A stretch of DNA of 39,283 nucleotides from an uncultured Erwinia sp. Its GTDB lineage: Bacteria > Pseudomonadota > Gammaproteobacteria > Enterobacterales > Enterobacteriaceae. The position numbers and the translations under genes are program-made. The notes under the pieces were generated by a model. It did no database searches. It was not told the DNA's origin and saw only the letters and a list, made by a program, of their open reading frames with translations. The first letter of the stretch is position 1. Each line of letters begins with the position of its first letter. The DNA lies in NCBI GenBank assembly GCA_913775305.1, contig CAJYIY010000071.1, forward strand, positions 1 to 39,283, given 5' to 3'. This document shows positions 20,354 through 29,640 of the stretch, piece after piece.

Positions 20354-23080
20354 ATGACCAAATACAGCCTGCGGGCGCGAATGATGATTCTGATTCTGGC
20401 GCCAACGCTGATGATCGGACTGCTGCTTTCGACTTTTTTTGTGGTTAACCGCTACAACGAATTGCAGAGTCAGCTTACCGACGCCGGGATCAACATTATT
20501 GAGCCGCTGGCCGTATCCAGTGAGTATGGCATGACCTTCCGCAGCCGCGAGTCGGTTCGCCAGCTGGTCAGCCTGCTGCACCGCCGACACTCCGATATCG
20601 TGCGGGCAATTTCGGTATTTGACGACCACAACCAGCTGTTTGTGACCTCAAATTATCTGCAAAACCCCGATCTGCTGCGCCTGCCAGACAACGCCCCGTT
20701 GACCGCCCGCAACCTGAAAGAACGTCACGGTAACTCAGTGATCCTGCGAACGCCGATCCTGTCGGAAAGCTACTATCCGGATGAGTCGCCGGGCTGGGAC
20801 GCCAAGCCTACCGGTAATCCGCTCGGCTATGTTGCCATTGAGCTGGATCTGCAATCCGTCAGGCTGCAACAGTATAAAGAAGTCTTTATCTCCACGCTGC
20901 TGGTACTGCTCTGTCTGTGTATCGCAATGCTGTTTGCCTATCGCCTGATGCGCGATGTGACCGGTCCAATCCGCAATATGGTCAGCACCGTCGACCGCAT
21001 CCGTCGCGGCCAGCTCGACAGCCGCATGGAGGGCTATATGCTCGGCGAGCTGGACGTGCTGAAAAACGGTATCAACTCGATGGCGATGTCACTGACCGCC
21101 TATCACGAGGAGATGCAGCAGAATATCGATCAGGCGACCTCCGATCTGCGCGAAACCCTTGAGCAGATGGAAATTCAAAACGTCGAGCTGGATCTGGCCA
21201 AAAAACGGGCGCAGGAAGCGGCACGCATTAAATCTGAATTCCTTGCCAATATGTCCCACGAACTGCGCACACCGCTGAACGGGGTGATTGGTTTTACCCG
21301 CCAGACGCTGAAAACGGCGCTGAACTCCACGCAGCGCGACTATCTGAATACCATTGAACGGTCGGCTAATAACCTGCTGAGTATCATTAACGACGTGCTG
21401 GACTTCTCCAAGCTTGAGGCCGGTAAGCTGGTGCTGGAAACCATTCCATTCCCGCTCCGCGCCACGCTGGATGAGGTGGTGGTACTGCTGGCGCAGTCGG
21501 CCCATGAGAAGGGGCTGGAGCTGACGCTGAATATTCAGAGCAACGTACCGGATAACGCCATCGGTGACCCGCTTCGCCTGCAGCAGATCATTGTTAACCT
21601 GCTTGGCAACGCCATTAAGTTTACCGAACGCGGCAATATCGATATCCGCGTGGAAAAACGTGGACTGAGCAACAACCGAATGGAGCTGGAGGTGCAGATC
21701 CACGACACCGGCATCGGCATCTCTGAAAAGCAGCAGTCGCAGCTGTTCCAGGCCTTCCGCCAGGCGGATGCCAGTATCTCCCGCCGCCACGGTGGCACCG
21801 GGCTTGGGCTGGTGATCACCCAAAAACTGGTCAATGAAATGGGCGGAGAAATCTCCTTCCACAGCCGCCTGAATCACGGCTCCACCTTCTGGTTCCACAT
21901 CAATCTGGCATTGAATCCCAACGCCGCCAGCGATCCGCGCATGCTCGACTGCCTCACCGGCCAGCATATGGCGTATGTCGAGCCCAATAATGCGGCCGCC
22001 CAGGCGGTGCTCGATATGCTGAGCGCAACGCCGTTGAAAATCAGCTACAGTCCGACGCTGTCCGGCCTGCAGGATGACCACTACGATGTGCTGTTAGTCG
22101 GATTACCGATTGATATGCATGACAACCAGAAAATCACCGGGGAACGGCTCAAGCCACTGCTTCAGCGCGCCGACAACCTGATCCTGGCGCTGCCTTTCCA
22201 GATGCAAATTTACGCAGAACAGCTGAAAGCACAGGGCGTGACGGCCTGTCTGATTAAGCCGCTTTCTATGGTTAGGCTGCTCCCGATTCTGGTCGATCAC
22301 CGTGTCCGTGAGATCCCCCTGCAGTCCGGCATTTCCCGCCTGCCCATTCGGGTGATGGCCGTGGATGATAATCCGGCCAACCTGAAACTTATTGGCGCAC
22401 TGCTGGAGGAACAGGTTGAACATATTGTCCTGTGTGACAGCGGTGAGGCCGCTATTCAGCAGGCGCGGCAGCAGAATCTGGATATTATTCTGATGGATAT
22501 TCAGATGCCGGATATCGACGGTATCCGCGCCAGTGAGGTAATACGTAAACTCCCTCAACACTACAACACGCCGATCGTTGCGGTCACAGCCCACGCGCTG
22601 GAAGGGGAGCGCGAACAGCTGGTGAAAGCCGGGATGAACGACTATCTGGCGAAACCGATTGATGAACAAAAACTGAGCCACCTGCTGGCCCGATACCTGC
22701 CCGCCAGGAGAGAGGCATTGCCGCCGCCGCAGGTGGCTTGTGTTTCGCTCGACTGGGCGCTGGCGCTTCGCCAGGCAGCGAACAAACCCGATCTGGCACG
22801 CGATTTGTTGCAAATGCTGGTCGATTTTCTGCCCGAAGTCCGCACGCTGGTGGAACAGTTTATGGCAAGCAACAACCCGGCGGGCCTGCGCGATATCATC
22901 CATAAACTGCACGGCAGCGCCAGCTACAGTGGTGTTCCGCACCTGAAAAAGCTTTGCCAGGAGCTGGAACAGAGTTTACTGAAAAATGAAGATATCGACG
23001 CTATTGAACCTGAGCTGCTGGAGCTGCTCGATGAGATGGACAATGTCGCACAGCTGGCCCGCGAACAGTTGAAAACATAG
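20354..23080 (+). CDS. barA: Hybrid sensor histidine kinase BarA
   Basis: BarA (908 residues; E. coli 918) is the tripartite sensor that phosphorylates UvrY in response to short-chain carboxylates such as acetate and formate, raising csrB and csrC expression. In order: transmembrane helix 1 (about 12-31), a periplasmic region (about 32-175), transmembrane helix 2 (about 178-197), HAMP (about 198-250), a coiled segment, HisKA with His302 in [13 protein letters not shown], HATPase (about 400-515, with [15 protein letters not shown] and GGTGLGL), receiver with Asp715 in [11 protein letters not shown], and HPt with His850 in [10 protein letters not shown]. All phosphorelay residues are intact. 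It has a good GGAG site before the ATG and is divergent from rlmD. Its output target csrB lies about 3 kb downstream in this window. The response regulator gene uvrY is not here. Confidence 0.97.
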   Translation: MTKYSLRARMMILILAPTLMIGLLLSTFFVVNRYNELQSQLTDAGINIIEPLAVSSEYGMTFRSRESVRQLVSLLHRRHSDIVRAISVFDDHNQLFVTSNYLQNPDLLRLPDNAPLTARNLKERHGNSVILRTPILSESYYPDESPGWDAKPTGNPLGYVAIELDLQSVRLQQYKEVFISTLLVLLCLCIAMLFAYRLMRDVTGPIRNMVSTVDRIRRGQLDSRMEGYMLGELDVLKNGINSMAMSLTAYHEEMQQNIDQATSDLRETLEQMEIQNVELDLAKKRAQEAARIKSEFLANMSHELRTPLNGVIGFTRQTLKTALNSTQRDYLNTIERSANNLLSIINDVLDFSKLEAGKLVLETIPFPLRATLDEVVVLLAQSAHEKGLELTLNIQSNVPDNAIGDPLRLQQIIVNLLGNAIKFTERGNIDIRVEKRGLSNNRMELEVQIHDTGIGISEKQQSQLFQAFRQADASISRRHGGTGLGLVITQKLVNEMGGEISFHSRLNHGSTFWFHINLALNPNAASDPRMLDCLTGQHMAYVEPNNAAAQAVLDMLSATPLKISYSPTLSGLQDDHYDVLLVGLPIDMHDNQKITGERLKPLLQRADNLILALPFQMQIYAEQLKAQGVTACLIKPLSMVRLLPILVDHRVREIPLQSGISRLPIRVMAVDDNPANLKLIGALLEEQVEHIVLCDSGEAAIQQARQQNLDIILMDIQMPDIDGIRASEVIRKLPQHYNTPIVAVTAHALEGEREQLVKAGMNDYLAKPIDEQKLSHLLARYLPARREALPPPQVACVSLDWALALRQAANKPDLARDLLQMLVDFLPEVRTLVEQFMASNNPAGLRDIIHKLHGSASYSGVPHLKKLCQELEQSLLKNEDIDAIEPELLELLDEMDNVAQLAREQLKT

Positions 23081-23084
23081 CGAG

Positions 23085-23117
23085 CCTGAGCCCGCAGCGA
23101 TCCCCTGCGAACTCAGG
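23085..23117. terminator. Hairpin between convergent barA and glycerate kinase
   Basis: CCTGAG (23085-23090) pairs with CTCAGG (23112-23117), and inside it CGCAG (23093-23097) pairs with CTGCG (23105-23109). It lies between two convergent stop codons and could serve both strands, but neither side has a clear T-run. Confidence 0.4.
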
Positions 23118-23128
23118 TAAATCGGCGG

Positions 23129-24277
23129 TTAGCTGCCTGCAATCAGCTGACCGGCAGCCAGCGTTGCCGCGACGTTTCTTGCGGTCAGCCGCACGTTATC
23201 CGCCGCCTCCTGCAGTGCCTCGTCGAGGGTGCAAATCCGATAAATGACGCTGAATACCGCATCCAGCCCGTGCTGGTGTACCACGCCGACATCCTGAGTC
23301 AGGCTGCCGGCGATGCCGATCACCGGCTTGTTATAGCGTTTGGCGATGCGCGCCACACCAACCGGCACCTTGCCGTGGATGGTCTGGCTGTCGATGCGTC
23401 CTTCACCGGTAATAACCAGCGTAGCGTCCTGCACCAGCGCATCCAGCCCGAGCGCATCCGTCACGATCTCAATGCCCGGACGCAGCGTTGCCCGGCAAAA
23501 AGCACAGAGCCCTGCCCCCATGCCTCCTGCGGCACCGCCGCCGGGAACGGAGAGGACATCCACCGCCAGGTCACGCTGAATGATTGCTGCATAATGCGTC
23601 AGGGCGGCGTCTAACTGGCTGACCATCGGCGGCGTTGCGCCTTTTTGCGGACCAAATACCGCCGAAGCCCCCTGCTCGCCGGTCAAGGGATTGGTTACAT
23701 CACAGGCAACTTCAATACGGCAGCGGGCTATACGCGGGTCAAATTCACGCATATCAATCCCGGCAAGCCCGGCCAGCGCCGCGCCGCCGGGACCAATCGC
23801 CTCACCGCGCTGATCAAGCAGTTTGGCGCCGAGCGCCTGCACCATGCCCGCACCGCCATCATTCGTCGCGCTGCCGCCAATACCGATGATCAGATGCTCA
23901 ACTCCGCTGTCCAGCGCATGCCGGATCAGTTCGCCGGTCCCCCAACTGGTGGCGTGTAATACGTCACGACGGGCAGGAGGAACCCGTTCCAGCCCGCTGG
24001 CCGCCGCCATTTCAATAATCGCACAGCGCCCGTCGCCGGAAAGGCCGTAGAAAGCCTCTACAGCATCACCGAGCGGGCCGGTGACCCGGAGCGGGATAAT
24101 TTTACCGCCCGTGGCTGCAACCATGGCATCGACGGTCCCTTCACCACCATCGGCAACCGGCAGTTTAACGTAGTGGGCATGGGGGAAGATCTCGCGGAAA
24201 CCCTTTTCAATCTGCGAGGCGACATCCAGCGCAGAAAGGCTTTCTTTGTAAGAATCTGGAGCGATAACAATTTTCAC
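23129..24277 (-). CDS. garK: Glycerate 2-kinase (GarK/GlxK type)
   Basis: This 382-residue protein is of the GarK/GlxK family, which phosphorylates D-glycerate to 2-phosphoglycerate and thereby feeds glycolysis, directly upstream of enolase in the pathway. The family start MKIVIAPDSYKESLSA is complete. Other conserved segments are PVADGGEGTVDAM, GIGGSATNDGGAGM, ACDVTNPL, FGPQKGA and VITGEGRIDSQT. It is close to E. coli GarK and to GlxK, and the paralogue cannot be decided by eye. In E. coli this place after barA carries the glucarate genes gudPXD; here they are replaced by the kinase alone. It is the last gene of the yqcC-truC-yqcA run, 59 bases after yqcA, and may be co-transcribed or have its own promoter. 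Confidence 0.92.
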   Translation of the reverse strand: MKIVIAPDSYKESLSALDVASQIEKGFREIFPHAHYVKLPVADGGEGTVDAMVAATGGKIIPLRVTGPLGDAVEAFYGLSGDGRCAIIEMAAASGLERVPPARRDVLHATSWGTGELIRHALDSGVEHLIIGIGGSATNDGGAGMVQALGAKLLDQRGEAIGPGGAALAGLAGIDMREFDPRIARCRIEVACDVTNPLTGEQGASAVFGPQKGATPPMVSQLDAALTHYAAIIQRDLAVDVLSVPGGGAAGGMGAGLCAFCRATLRPGIEIVTDALGLDALVQDATLVITGEGRIDSQTIHGKVPVGVARIAKRYNKPVIGIAGSLTQDVGVVHQHGLDAVFSVIYRICTLDEALQEAADNVRLTARNVAATLAAGQLIAGS

Positions 24278-24336
24278 AGGCTATCCCGTCATGGCTGAGC
24301 GCAGAGCGACCGCCAGGGCCACCCGTTGAGCATGGA

Positions 24337-24786
24337 TTAGCTAATCAGCTTAGCCCACTGTGCAACCCACGGCGAGGTAAGCTCTTCCGGCTCCGGGTTT
24401 TCAGCGGCATCCACCATCAGTACATCTCCCACCCGGACCGCACTCTGATCCTGTAGCAGTTCAGCAAACTTTTTACCGGCACCGCAGAAATCATCGTAGC
24501 TGCTGTCACCCAGCGCGATTACGCCGTAGCGCAGGGCGGGCTGGTAGCCGAGGCTATCTTTAATCGCACGGAATAACGGCGCAATACTGTCCGGCAGATC
24601 GCCCTGTCCGGTCGTTGAGGTAATCACCAGCGCCACCTGTTTTTCATAGCGCTTCCAGTCATCCAGCGTGGGATCTTCAAAAATCTTCACCTGGTGACCG
24701 GCTGCCACCAGCAGCGGTTCAGCTTCTTCAGCCACTAACAGCGCGTTGCCGTAAACTGTCCCCACAAAAATGCCTACTTCTGCCAT
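24337..24786 (-). CDS. yqcA: Flavodoxin YqcA
   Basis: This short-chain flavodoxin (149 residues, the same as E. coli YqcA) should bind FMN. The phosphate loop is [10 protein letters not shown] near the N-terminus; the isoalloxazine-contact loops are [12 protein letters not shown] and [14 protein letters not shown]. The physiological partner is not established. Two in-frame ATGs are adjacent (24789 and 24786); the second is preferred because GGAG at 24793-24796 is six bases away, and it matches MAEIGIFVG of E. coli. It follows truC by 15 bases on the same strand, so an operon is likely. Confidence 0.93.
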   Translation of the reverse strand: MAEVGIFVGTVYGNALLVAEEAEPLLVAAGHQVKIFEDPTLDDWKRYEKQVALVITSTTGQGDLPDSIAPLFRAIKDSLGYQPALRYGVIALGDSSYDDFCGAGKKFAELLQDQSAVRVGDVLMVDAAENPEPEELTSPWVAQWAKLIS

Positions 24787-24801
24787 CATTTTCTCCGGAT
24801 G

Positions 24802-25581
24802 CTAAATTTGCCCACTATCCTGCGGTGTTTCATCGTTTAACTCAACCCTGGGGATATCAGGGAGACAATCCTGCCAGCCAAACTGCTGCATGGCTCTCTG
24901 CCAGACCCCGTCCAGCCCGGCGCGCAGATCCAGCGGCTCACCGGTCACGGGATGGGTAAGTTGCAGTCTGCTGGCATGCAGCATCAGCCGGTTCATACTA
25001 AAATTTTGCGCTGCGCTGCGGTTTTGCCTGAGGTCGCCGTGGGCGCTGTCACCGATAATCGGATGCCGCAGATGGGTCATATGGCGACGAAGCTGGTGCT
25101 TGCGGCCCGTCTGCGGCAGCATTTCCACCAGCGAATAGCGCGAAGTGGAATAGCGGCTCACCGGTACTGACTGTTCGGTAATAGCCACTCCGCGCCAGTG
25201 CGTTATGGCGGGCTGGGGCGCTTTCTCCGGCTGGCTGAATTTATCCGCAATTTTGTCCAGCTCTTCGGTCAGAGGATAGTCCAGCTGTTCATCCCCCTCC
25301 AGCCAGCCGCGCACCACGGCATGGTAGGTTTTCTGGATTTGATGCTGTTCGAACTGTTGCGACAGCAGGCGAGCCGTTTCGCTCGACAATGCCATCAGCA
25401 GAACGCCCGAGGTGGGACGATCGAGCCGGTGAACGGTAAACACGTGCTGACCGATTTGATCGCGTACCGTCTGCATTACAAAGACCGTTTCATGGCGATC
25501 CAGCCAGCTGCGGTGTACCAGCCAGCCGGAAGGCTTATTCACCGCCACCAGCCAGCGATCCTGATAGAGGATTTCCAGCAT
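24802..25581 (-). CDS. truC: tRNA pseudouridine(65) synthase
   Basis: TruC (259 residues; E. coli 260) converts U65 to pseudouridine in tRNA(Ile1) and tRNA(Asp). It is an RluA-type enzyme; catalytic Asp54 is in HRLDRPTSGVLLM. Other conserved segments are NKPSGWLVHRS and TGRKHQLRRHM. No S4 domain precedes the catalytic domain, as usual for this enzyme. Its ATG overlaps the yqcC stop codon by one base (TGATG), which suggests translational coupling. Confidence 0.96.
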   Translation of the reverse strand: MLEILYQDRWLVAVNKPSGWLVHRSWLDRHETVFVMQTVRDQIGQHVFTVHRLDRPTSGVLLMALSSETARLLSQQFEQHQIQKTYHAVVRGWLEGDEQLDYPLTEELDKIADKFSQPEKAPQPAITHWRGVAITEQSVPVSRYSTSRYSLVEMLPQTGRKHQLRRHMTHLRHPIIGDSAHGDLRQNRSAAQNFSMNRLMLHASRLQLTHPVTGEPLDLRAGLDGVWQRAMQQFGWQDCLPDIPRVELNDETPQDSGQI

Positions 25582-25907
25582 CAGTTTGGCGACTCGAACA
25601 GCTGGTCAAGCGCATTAAGGCAGTGCAGCAGCTGCGCACGCTGCGGGATATCCCCTTCCAGCGCCTCTTCATAATACGGTGCAATAGCCAGCGTTACCGG
25701 CAGAGGCGCACCGGCATCCAGCAGTGCCTGCATGCGCGGCAGGAAAACCCACTGCAGCCACTGTAGCGGGCTCATGGTATCCAGGCAGAAAGGTTCGGTG
25801 CTGGCAAAGGCCTGGCTGTCTGGCGCAAAAGACTGCCAAAGGCCACTGGCTTTAAGCTGCTGCTCAATAGCCTGCAAACGTTCCTGAACTTTGAGTTCAC
25901 GGCTCAT
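25581..25907 (-). CDS. yqcC: YqcC family protein (DUF446)
   Basis: This 108-residue protein is helical and highly charged, with MSRELKVQERLQAIEQQL at the start and a middle MSPLQWLQWVFLPRM segment typical of the YqcC family. The molecular function is unknown; the link with truC through overlapping stop and start codons (TGATG) is the only strong clue, suggesting a tRNA-related or shared-expression role. It is the first gene of yqcC-truC-yqcA-garK and lies directly after csrB on the same strand; the csrB terminator separates them. Its promoter must be in the 117 bases between. Confidence 0.9.
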   Translation of the reverse strand: MSRELKVQERLQAIEQQLKASGLWQSFAPDSQAFASTEPFCLDTMSPLQWLQWVFLPRMQALLDAGAPLPVTLAIAPYYEEALEGDIPQRAQLLHCLNALDQLFESPN

Positions 25908-26024
25908 GATTCACCTCTGAGAAATGTGCCAGTAAAAAAGGCGCAAAGCATATACCTTTCGCGGTCAGAGCCGCAACTCCAGCCCACTGTTTAAGATTAG
26001 CCGCCGGGCCCGAAAAACAGGCAT

Positions 26025-26057
26025 AAAAAAAGGGAGCACTGTAAAAACAGTGCTCCC
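26025..26057 (-). terminator. Intrinsic terminator of csrB
   Basis: The stem GGGAGCACTGT with its exact complement, a four-base A loop on the plus strand (T loop in the RNA sense), and seven T on the minus strand give a strong intrinsic terminator. It is part of the CsrB transcript. Confidence 0.93.
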
Positions 26058-26358
26058 GGTTCGTTTGCAGCGATCCCGCTACCTTAATGCTCCCTGCTCA
26101 TCCTTGAAAACTTTTCCTGCGCTCTCCTGAGCAATGCCATCCTGGCGTTAATCCTTTGATATCCTTAACCACCGCCATCCTGTGCGGCTCACATTCTCCG
26201 TCCTGGAGGTGTCCCTTATCTCGTCCTGAGATATCCTTGCTTCATCTGTGAAGCCTGTCCCTGCATCATCCCGATGGGTCCCACTCGTTCCATGAGTACA
26301 TCATCCTGACGTTAGCCTCGATGTTCTGAGTGTCCTTCGTGATGGGAGCTATTTTGCC
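26025..26358 (-). ncRNA. csrB: CsrB, CsrA-sequestering small RNA
   Basis: CsrB binds many CsrA dimers and thereby relieves CsrA control of glycogen, motility, biofilm and virulence mRNAs. On the minus strand I count about 21 GGA motifs in roughly 334 bases, many in hairpin loops such as ATCTCAGGACGAGAT, CTCCAGGACGGAG and GCCAGGATGGC. The 3' end is a perfect 11-bp stem (26032-26042 and 26047-26057) followed by seven T (26025-26031), almost identical to E. coli CsrB. The 5' end is set from TATCTT (26364-26369), the same -10 as the E. coli gene, and is uncertain by a few bases. The place between yqcC and syd is the csrB locus in E. coli. Confidence 0.95.
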
Positions 26359-26363
26359 TGATT

Positions 26364-26369
26364 AAGATA
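26364..26369 (-). promoter_or_regulatory. -10 box of csrB
   Basis: TATCTT on the minus strand, as in E. coli csrB. I find no convincing -35 box, which fits a promoter that depends on UvrY activation. Confidence 0.6.
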
Positions 26370-26513
26370 AGCAAACAAGATATCTGCAGGCGCAATTTTT
26401 ACGAAAGAAGGGCATGATATTGAGCCATTTTCTCTAACATGATGATCTATCTGAACTTCACAGATATGACGTATGAAATGTCTCGACGATCCATAGCGAT
26501 CTCTCACACGCAA

Positions 26514-26531
26514 TGTAAGACATCTCTCACA
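26514..26531 (-). promoter_or_regulatory. UvrY (SirA/GacA-type) binding box upstream of csrB
   Basis: On the minus strand this reads TGTGAGAGATGTCTTACA, an 18-base imperfect dyad matching the GacA/UvrY box TGTRAGN6CTTACA. Its centre lies about 165 bases upstream of the predicted csrB start, similar to the far-upstream site of E. coli csrB. It lies 19 bases beyond the syd stop codon. Confidence 0.85.
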
Positions 26532-26549
26532 CACTGGATCGCCACAGTC

Positions 26550-27104
26550 TTAATCGAGTGGAGTAAGGGGTTGTAAAGAAGTAAGAAAACTCTCAAGAGA
26601 AGGCGCGATGACCTGCTTTTTCTCTGTGCCTAACTGCTCGATGATAACCTCACCACTGAGGTTACATACCGACACCACTTCCAGTTCAGACCCAGTGGTA
26701 GCAATAAATAGAGTCGGTGAATGCTTCAGTCGCCGCTTCATCACCAGGTGGCCAATCAGGTTCTCCTGAACGCGGGTGAAGTCATCCTCGCTCCACGCCT
26801 GTAACAGGGACAACGTCTTTCCTTCATAAGTTCCGCCCATATCGCCAGCAAATTGTGCGGTATAGAACGCCACGGCGGCCGGCTGGAGTTGAATATCGAG
26901 CGCGCGCTTTACGGCATCCAGGTTTTTTGGCAGTGTGAATGGCTGTGGCAGCCACCACACTTCATTGTTCTGGGTTGCCACAATACAGGGCGAGGGAATG
27001 CCGTAGAGATCGCTGCTTGCTGGCGCATGCCCGGTCTGCTGCTGCCACTTCTCACAGTAACGCCGGGTAAAATCGTTTAATACCTGAGTCGTTTGTTCAA
27101 TCAT
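26550..27104 (-). CDS. syd: SecY-interacting protein Syd
   Basis: Syd (184 residues; E. coli 181) is a peripheral inner-membrane protein that binds SecY and is thought to proofread assembly of the SecYEG translocon. Recognisable segments are LYGIPSPCIV, FYTAQFAGDM, LLQAWSEDDF, QENLIGHLV and SVCNLSGEVI. I chose the ATG at 27104 (MIEQTTQVLNDF) on family alignment; the frame is open 62 codons further but that stretch overlaps the divergent queF start. It is divergent from queF and precedes csrB on the same strand with no obvious terminator between, but csrB has its own promoter. Confidence 0.95.
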   Translation of the reverse strand: MIEQTTQVLNDFTRRYCEKWQQQTGHAPASSDLYGIPSPCIVATQNNEVWWLPQPFTLPKNLDAVKRALDIQLQPAAVAFYTAQFAGDMGGTYEGKTLSLLQAWSEDDFTRVQENLIGHLVMKRRLKHSPTLFIATTGSELEVVSVCNLSGEVIIEQLGTEKKQVIAPSLESFLTSLQPLTPLD

Positions 27105-27152
27105 TCTTTTTTCACTCTTTCCTGGCTGAGGTACACTAGCGCCCACTATTGC

Positions 27153-27167
27153 CCGGAGCGCCTCCGG
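27153..27167. repeat. Small hairpin in the syd-queF gap
   Basis: CCGGAG (27153-27158) and CTCCGG (27162-27167) with a three-base loop, 58 bases before the queF start. It would lie in the queF leader. It does not match a known preQ1 riboswitch in anything I can see. Confidence 0.35.
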
Positions 27168-27224
27168 ACGAATGACCGACGAATTCGCAACAGCGCCTGC
27201 CAGTACGGGCGATAAGGTAACATG

Positions 27225-28070
27225 ATGTCTAGCTATCACAATCATCAGGCACTCGACGGCCTGACACTGGGTAAGCCAACAGAATACCACGACAGCTATC
27301 AGCCTGCGCTGTTGCAGGCAGTTCCGCGTAGCCTGAACCGTGAACCACTGGGCTTATATCCTGATAATCTCCCCTTCAGCGGAGCTGACATCTGGACACT
27401 GTATGAGCTGTCCTGGCTGAACAGCAAAGGTCTGCCGCAGGTCGCCGTTGGTGAAGTGTCGCTGTCTGCCAACAGCGTGAATCTGATCGAATCCAAAAGT
27501 TTCAAGCTCTACCTCAACAGCTTTAACCAGACGCAGTTCAGCGACTGGGGGGAAGTTCGCCGCACGCTGGAACGCGATCTCAGCGCCTGTGCCGAAGGCG
27601 AAGTCAGCGTAGCGCTGTTCCGCCTTCAGGAGGTTGAAGGACAGCCGATAGGCCACTTCAACGGCTACTGCATTGATGAGCAGGACATCATTATCGATAG
27701 CTATGAATTTAACGCCGACTACCTGCGCGATGCGGCAAGTGGCGACGTGGTGGAAGAACAGCTGGTCAGCCATCTGCTGAAATCAAACTGCCTGATCACC
27801 AACCAGCCAGATTGGGGATCGGTGCAAATCAGCTATCGTGGCCCGCGCATCCAGCGGGAAGCGCTGCTGCGTTACCTGGTCTCGTTCCGACACCATAATG
27901 AATTCCATGAGCAGTGCGTTGAGCGCATCTTCAGCGATATTCTGCGCTACTGCCAGCCGGAAGCCCTGAGCGTTTACGCGCGCTATACCCGGCGCGGCGG
28001 GCTGGATATCAACCCGTGGCGAACCAACACTGACTTTAAGCCAGGCCGATCGCGACTGGTACGTCAGTAA
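27225..28070 (+). CDS. queF: NADPH-dependent 7-cyano-7-deazaguanine reductase
   Basis: QueF (281 residues; E. coli 282) reduces the nitrile of preQ0 to the aminomethyl group of preQ1 with NADPH, an essential step of queuosine synthesis. It is the long, two-domain (YqcD-type) form of enterobacteria. The catalytic thioimide-forming Cys189 is in LLKSNCLIT, with Asp196 in QPDWGS; the NADPH motif region [12 protein letters not shown] is present, and [17 protein letters not shown] contains the conserved His and Glu. Two adjacent ATGs (27222 and 27225) are possible; the second matches MSSYxNHQAL of E. coli. queD and queE lie about 17 kb away in this window and make its substrate precursor. Confidence 0.96.
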   Translation: MSSYHNHQALDGLTLGKPTEYHDSYQPALLQAVPRSLNREPLGLYPDNLPFSGADIWTLYELSWLNSKGLPQVAVGEVSLSANSVNLIESKSFKLYLNSFNQTQFSDWGEVRRTLERDLSACAEGEVSVALFRLQEVEGQPIGHFNGYCIDEQDIIIDSYEFNADYLRDAASGDVVEEQLVSHLLKSNCLITNQPDWGSVQISYRGPRIQREALLRYLVSFRHHNEFHEQCVERIFSDILRYCQPEALSVYARYTRRGGLDINPWRTNTDFKPGRSRLVRQ

Positions 28071-28131
28071 TTGTGATGTGGCGAACGTATCCTGTTGTTA
28101 AATATCACCAGACAGGGCTAATCTGAAGGAA

Positions 28132-28149
28132 GGCAGCGCCATCGCTGCC
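28132..28149. repeat. Hairpin in the queF-ppnN gap
   Basis: GGCAGCG (28132-28138) and CGCTGCC (28143-28149) with a four-base loop. A second small stem, CACCC/GGGTG, lies just before the ppnN Shine-Dalgarno sequence (about 28210-28223). No T-run follows either. The structures could influence ppnN translation. Confidence 0.35.
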
Positions 28150-28236
28150 AAAGAGTATGACCAGGATGGCCGCAATGTCTTCCGTCGCGGCTGCCATGGA
28201 GTTATCGCTCACCCTGGCGGGTGTAAAGGAGTTCAA

Positions 28237-29601
28237 TTGATTACACAAATCAGCCCACTCGGCTCAATGGATCTGCTTTCCCAACTGGAAGTCGATATGC
28301 TGAAGCGCACGGCCAGCAGCGATCTCTACCAGCTTTTCCGTAACTGCTCGCTTGCCGTACTCAACTCCGGAAGCCAGACCGATAGCAGCCAGGAGCTACT
28401 GTCCCGTTTTGAAAGCTTCGATATCAACGTGCTGCGACGTGAACGCGGTGTGAAGCTTGAACTGATTAATCCCCCGGAAGATGCCTTTGTTGACGGACGT
28501 CTTATCCGTGCTCTACAGGCCAATCTGTTTGCCGTACTGCGTGATATTCTTTTCGTTAACGGCCAGATAGATAATGCCGGGCGTTTACCGCCGCCGAACA
28601 CCGACAATTCCGTACACATTACGAACATGGTGTTCTCTATCCTGCGAAACGCGCGCGCGCTGCACGTGGGTGAAGAGCCAAATACCGTGGTGTGCTGGGG
28701 CGGCCATTCGATTAATGCCGTGGAATATCAGTATTGCCGCAGCGTTGGTGCCCAGCTGGGCCTGCGCGAATTAAATATCTGTACCGGCTGTGGGCCGGGT
28801 GTCATGGAAGCCCCGATGAAGGGCGCCGCGGTCGGCCACGCGCAGCAGCGTTATAAAGAAGGTCGCTTTATCGGCATGACGGAGCCGTCAATTATTGCTG
28901 CCGAGCCGCCGAATCCGCTGGTAAATGAGCTGATTATCATGCCGGATATCGAAAAGCGCCTGGAAGCGTTTGTGCGCATAGCGCACGGTATCCTGATCTT
29001 CCCGGGCGGGGTGGGAACAGCCGAGGAGCTTCTCTATCTGCTGGGGATCCTGATGAATCCGCATAACCACGATCAGGTGCTGCCGCTGATCCTGACAGGA
29101 CCCAAAGAGAGCGCTGATTATTTCCGCGTGCTGGATGAATTTATTGTTAGCACGCTGGGTGAACAGGCGCGCAGACACTACAGCATCATCATTGATGATG
29201 CCGCTGAAGTGGCCCGACAGATGAAAAAAGCGATGCCGAAGGTGAAAGAGCACCGCCGGGAAACCGGCGACGCCTACAGCTTCAACTGGGCGCTGCGTAT
29301 CGTGCCGGACCTGCAAATCCCGTTTGTCCCCAGCCATGAAAATATGGCGAACCTGAATCTTTATCCCGATCAGCCTGCGGAGCAGCTGGCTGCCGCTCTG
29401 CGCCGGGCTTTTTCCGGTATTGTTGCGGGCAACGTCAAAGATGTGGGCATTCGCGCAATTAAAGAGAAAGGCCCGTATAAACTGCACGGCGACCAACAGC
29501 TTATGCACCGCATGGATGCGCTACTGCAGGGCTTTGTTGCCCAGCAGCGCATGAAGCTTCCGGGCAGTGCCTATGTTCCCTGCTACGAAATCATCAAATA
29601 A
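28237..29601 (+). CDS. ppnN: Pyrimidine/purine nucleotide 5'-monophosphate nucleosidase
   Basis: PpnN, formerly YgdH (454 residues, the same as E. coli), cleaves nucleoside monophosphates to base and ribose 5-phosphate; in E. coli ppGpp binds it and stimulates activity, linking it with RelA in this window. The LOG-type Rossmann core has [15 protein letters not shown] and [13 protein letters not shown], and the flanking N- and C-terminal PpnN domains are complete. The start codon is TTG, supported by AAGGAG (28226-28231) five bases upstream and by the family N-terminus ([11 protein letters not shown]). Using TTG may limit expression. It lies 166 bases after queF on the same strand and precedes xni. 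Confidence 0.96.
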   Translation: MITQISPLGSMDLLSQLEVDMLKRTASSDLYQLFRNCSLAVLNSGSQTDSSQELLSRFESFDINVLRRERGVKLELINPPEDAFVDGRLIRALQANLFAVLRDILFVNGQIDNAGRLPPPNTDNSVHITNMVFSILRNARALHVGEEPNTVVCWGGHSINAVEYQYCRSVGAQLGLRELNICTGCGPGVMEAPMKGAAVGHAQQRYKEGRFIGMTEPSIIAAEPPNPLVNELIIMPDIEKRLEAFVRIAHGILIFPGGVGTAEELLYLLGILMNPHNHDQVLPLILTGPKESADYFRVLDEFIVSTLGEQARRHYSIIIDDAAEVARQMKKAMPKVKEHRRETGDAYSFNWALRIVPDLQIPFVPSHENMANLNLYPDQPAEQLAAALRRAFSGIVAGNVKDVGIRAIKEKGPYKLHGDQQLMHRMDALLQGFVAQQRMKLPGSAYVPCYEIIK

Positions 29602-29607
29602 CCCTGC

Positions 29608-29627
29608 GAGCGGCCCACGGGCCGCTC
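29608..29627. repeat. Hairpin between ppnN and xni
   Basis: GAGCGGCC (29608-29615) and GGCCGCTC (29620-29627), an 8-bp GC-rich stem with a four-base loop, ends 13 bases before the xni ATG. No T-run follows. It may weaken read-through or partly occlude the xni ribosome-binding site. Confidence 0.45.
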
Positions 29628-29640
29628 AGGATCCTGGTTT

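Noticed and set aside
26349..26534. 61-codon minus-strand ORF upstream of csrB
   Set aside because: It covers the csrB promoter region and the UvrY box, and shows no protein-like features.
27105..27224. Possible preQ1 riboswitch before queF
   Set aside because: A short hairpin is present, but I could not match the loop and tail elements of preQ1-I, II or III classes.
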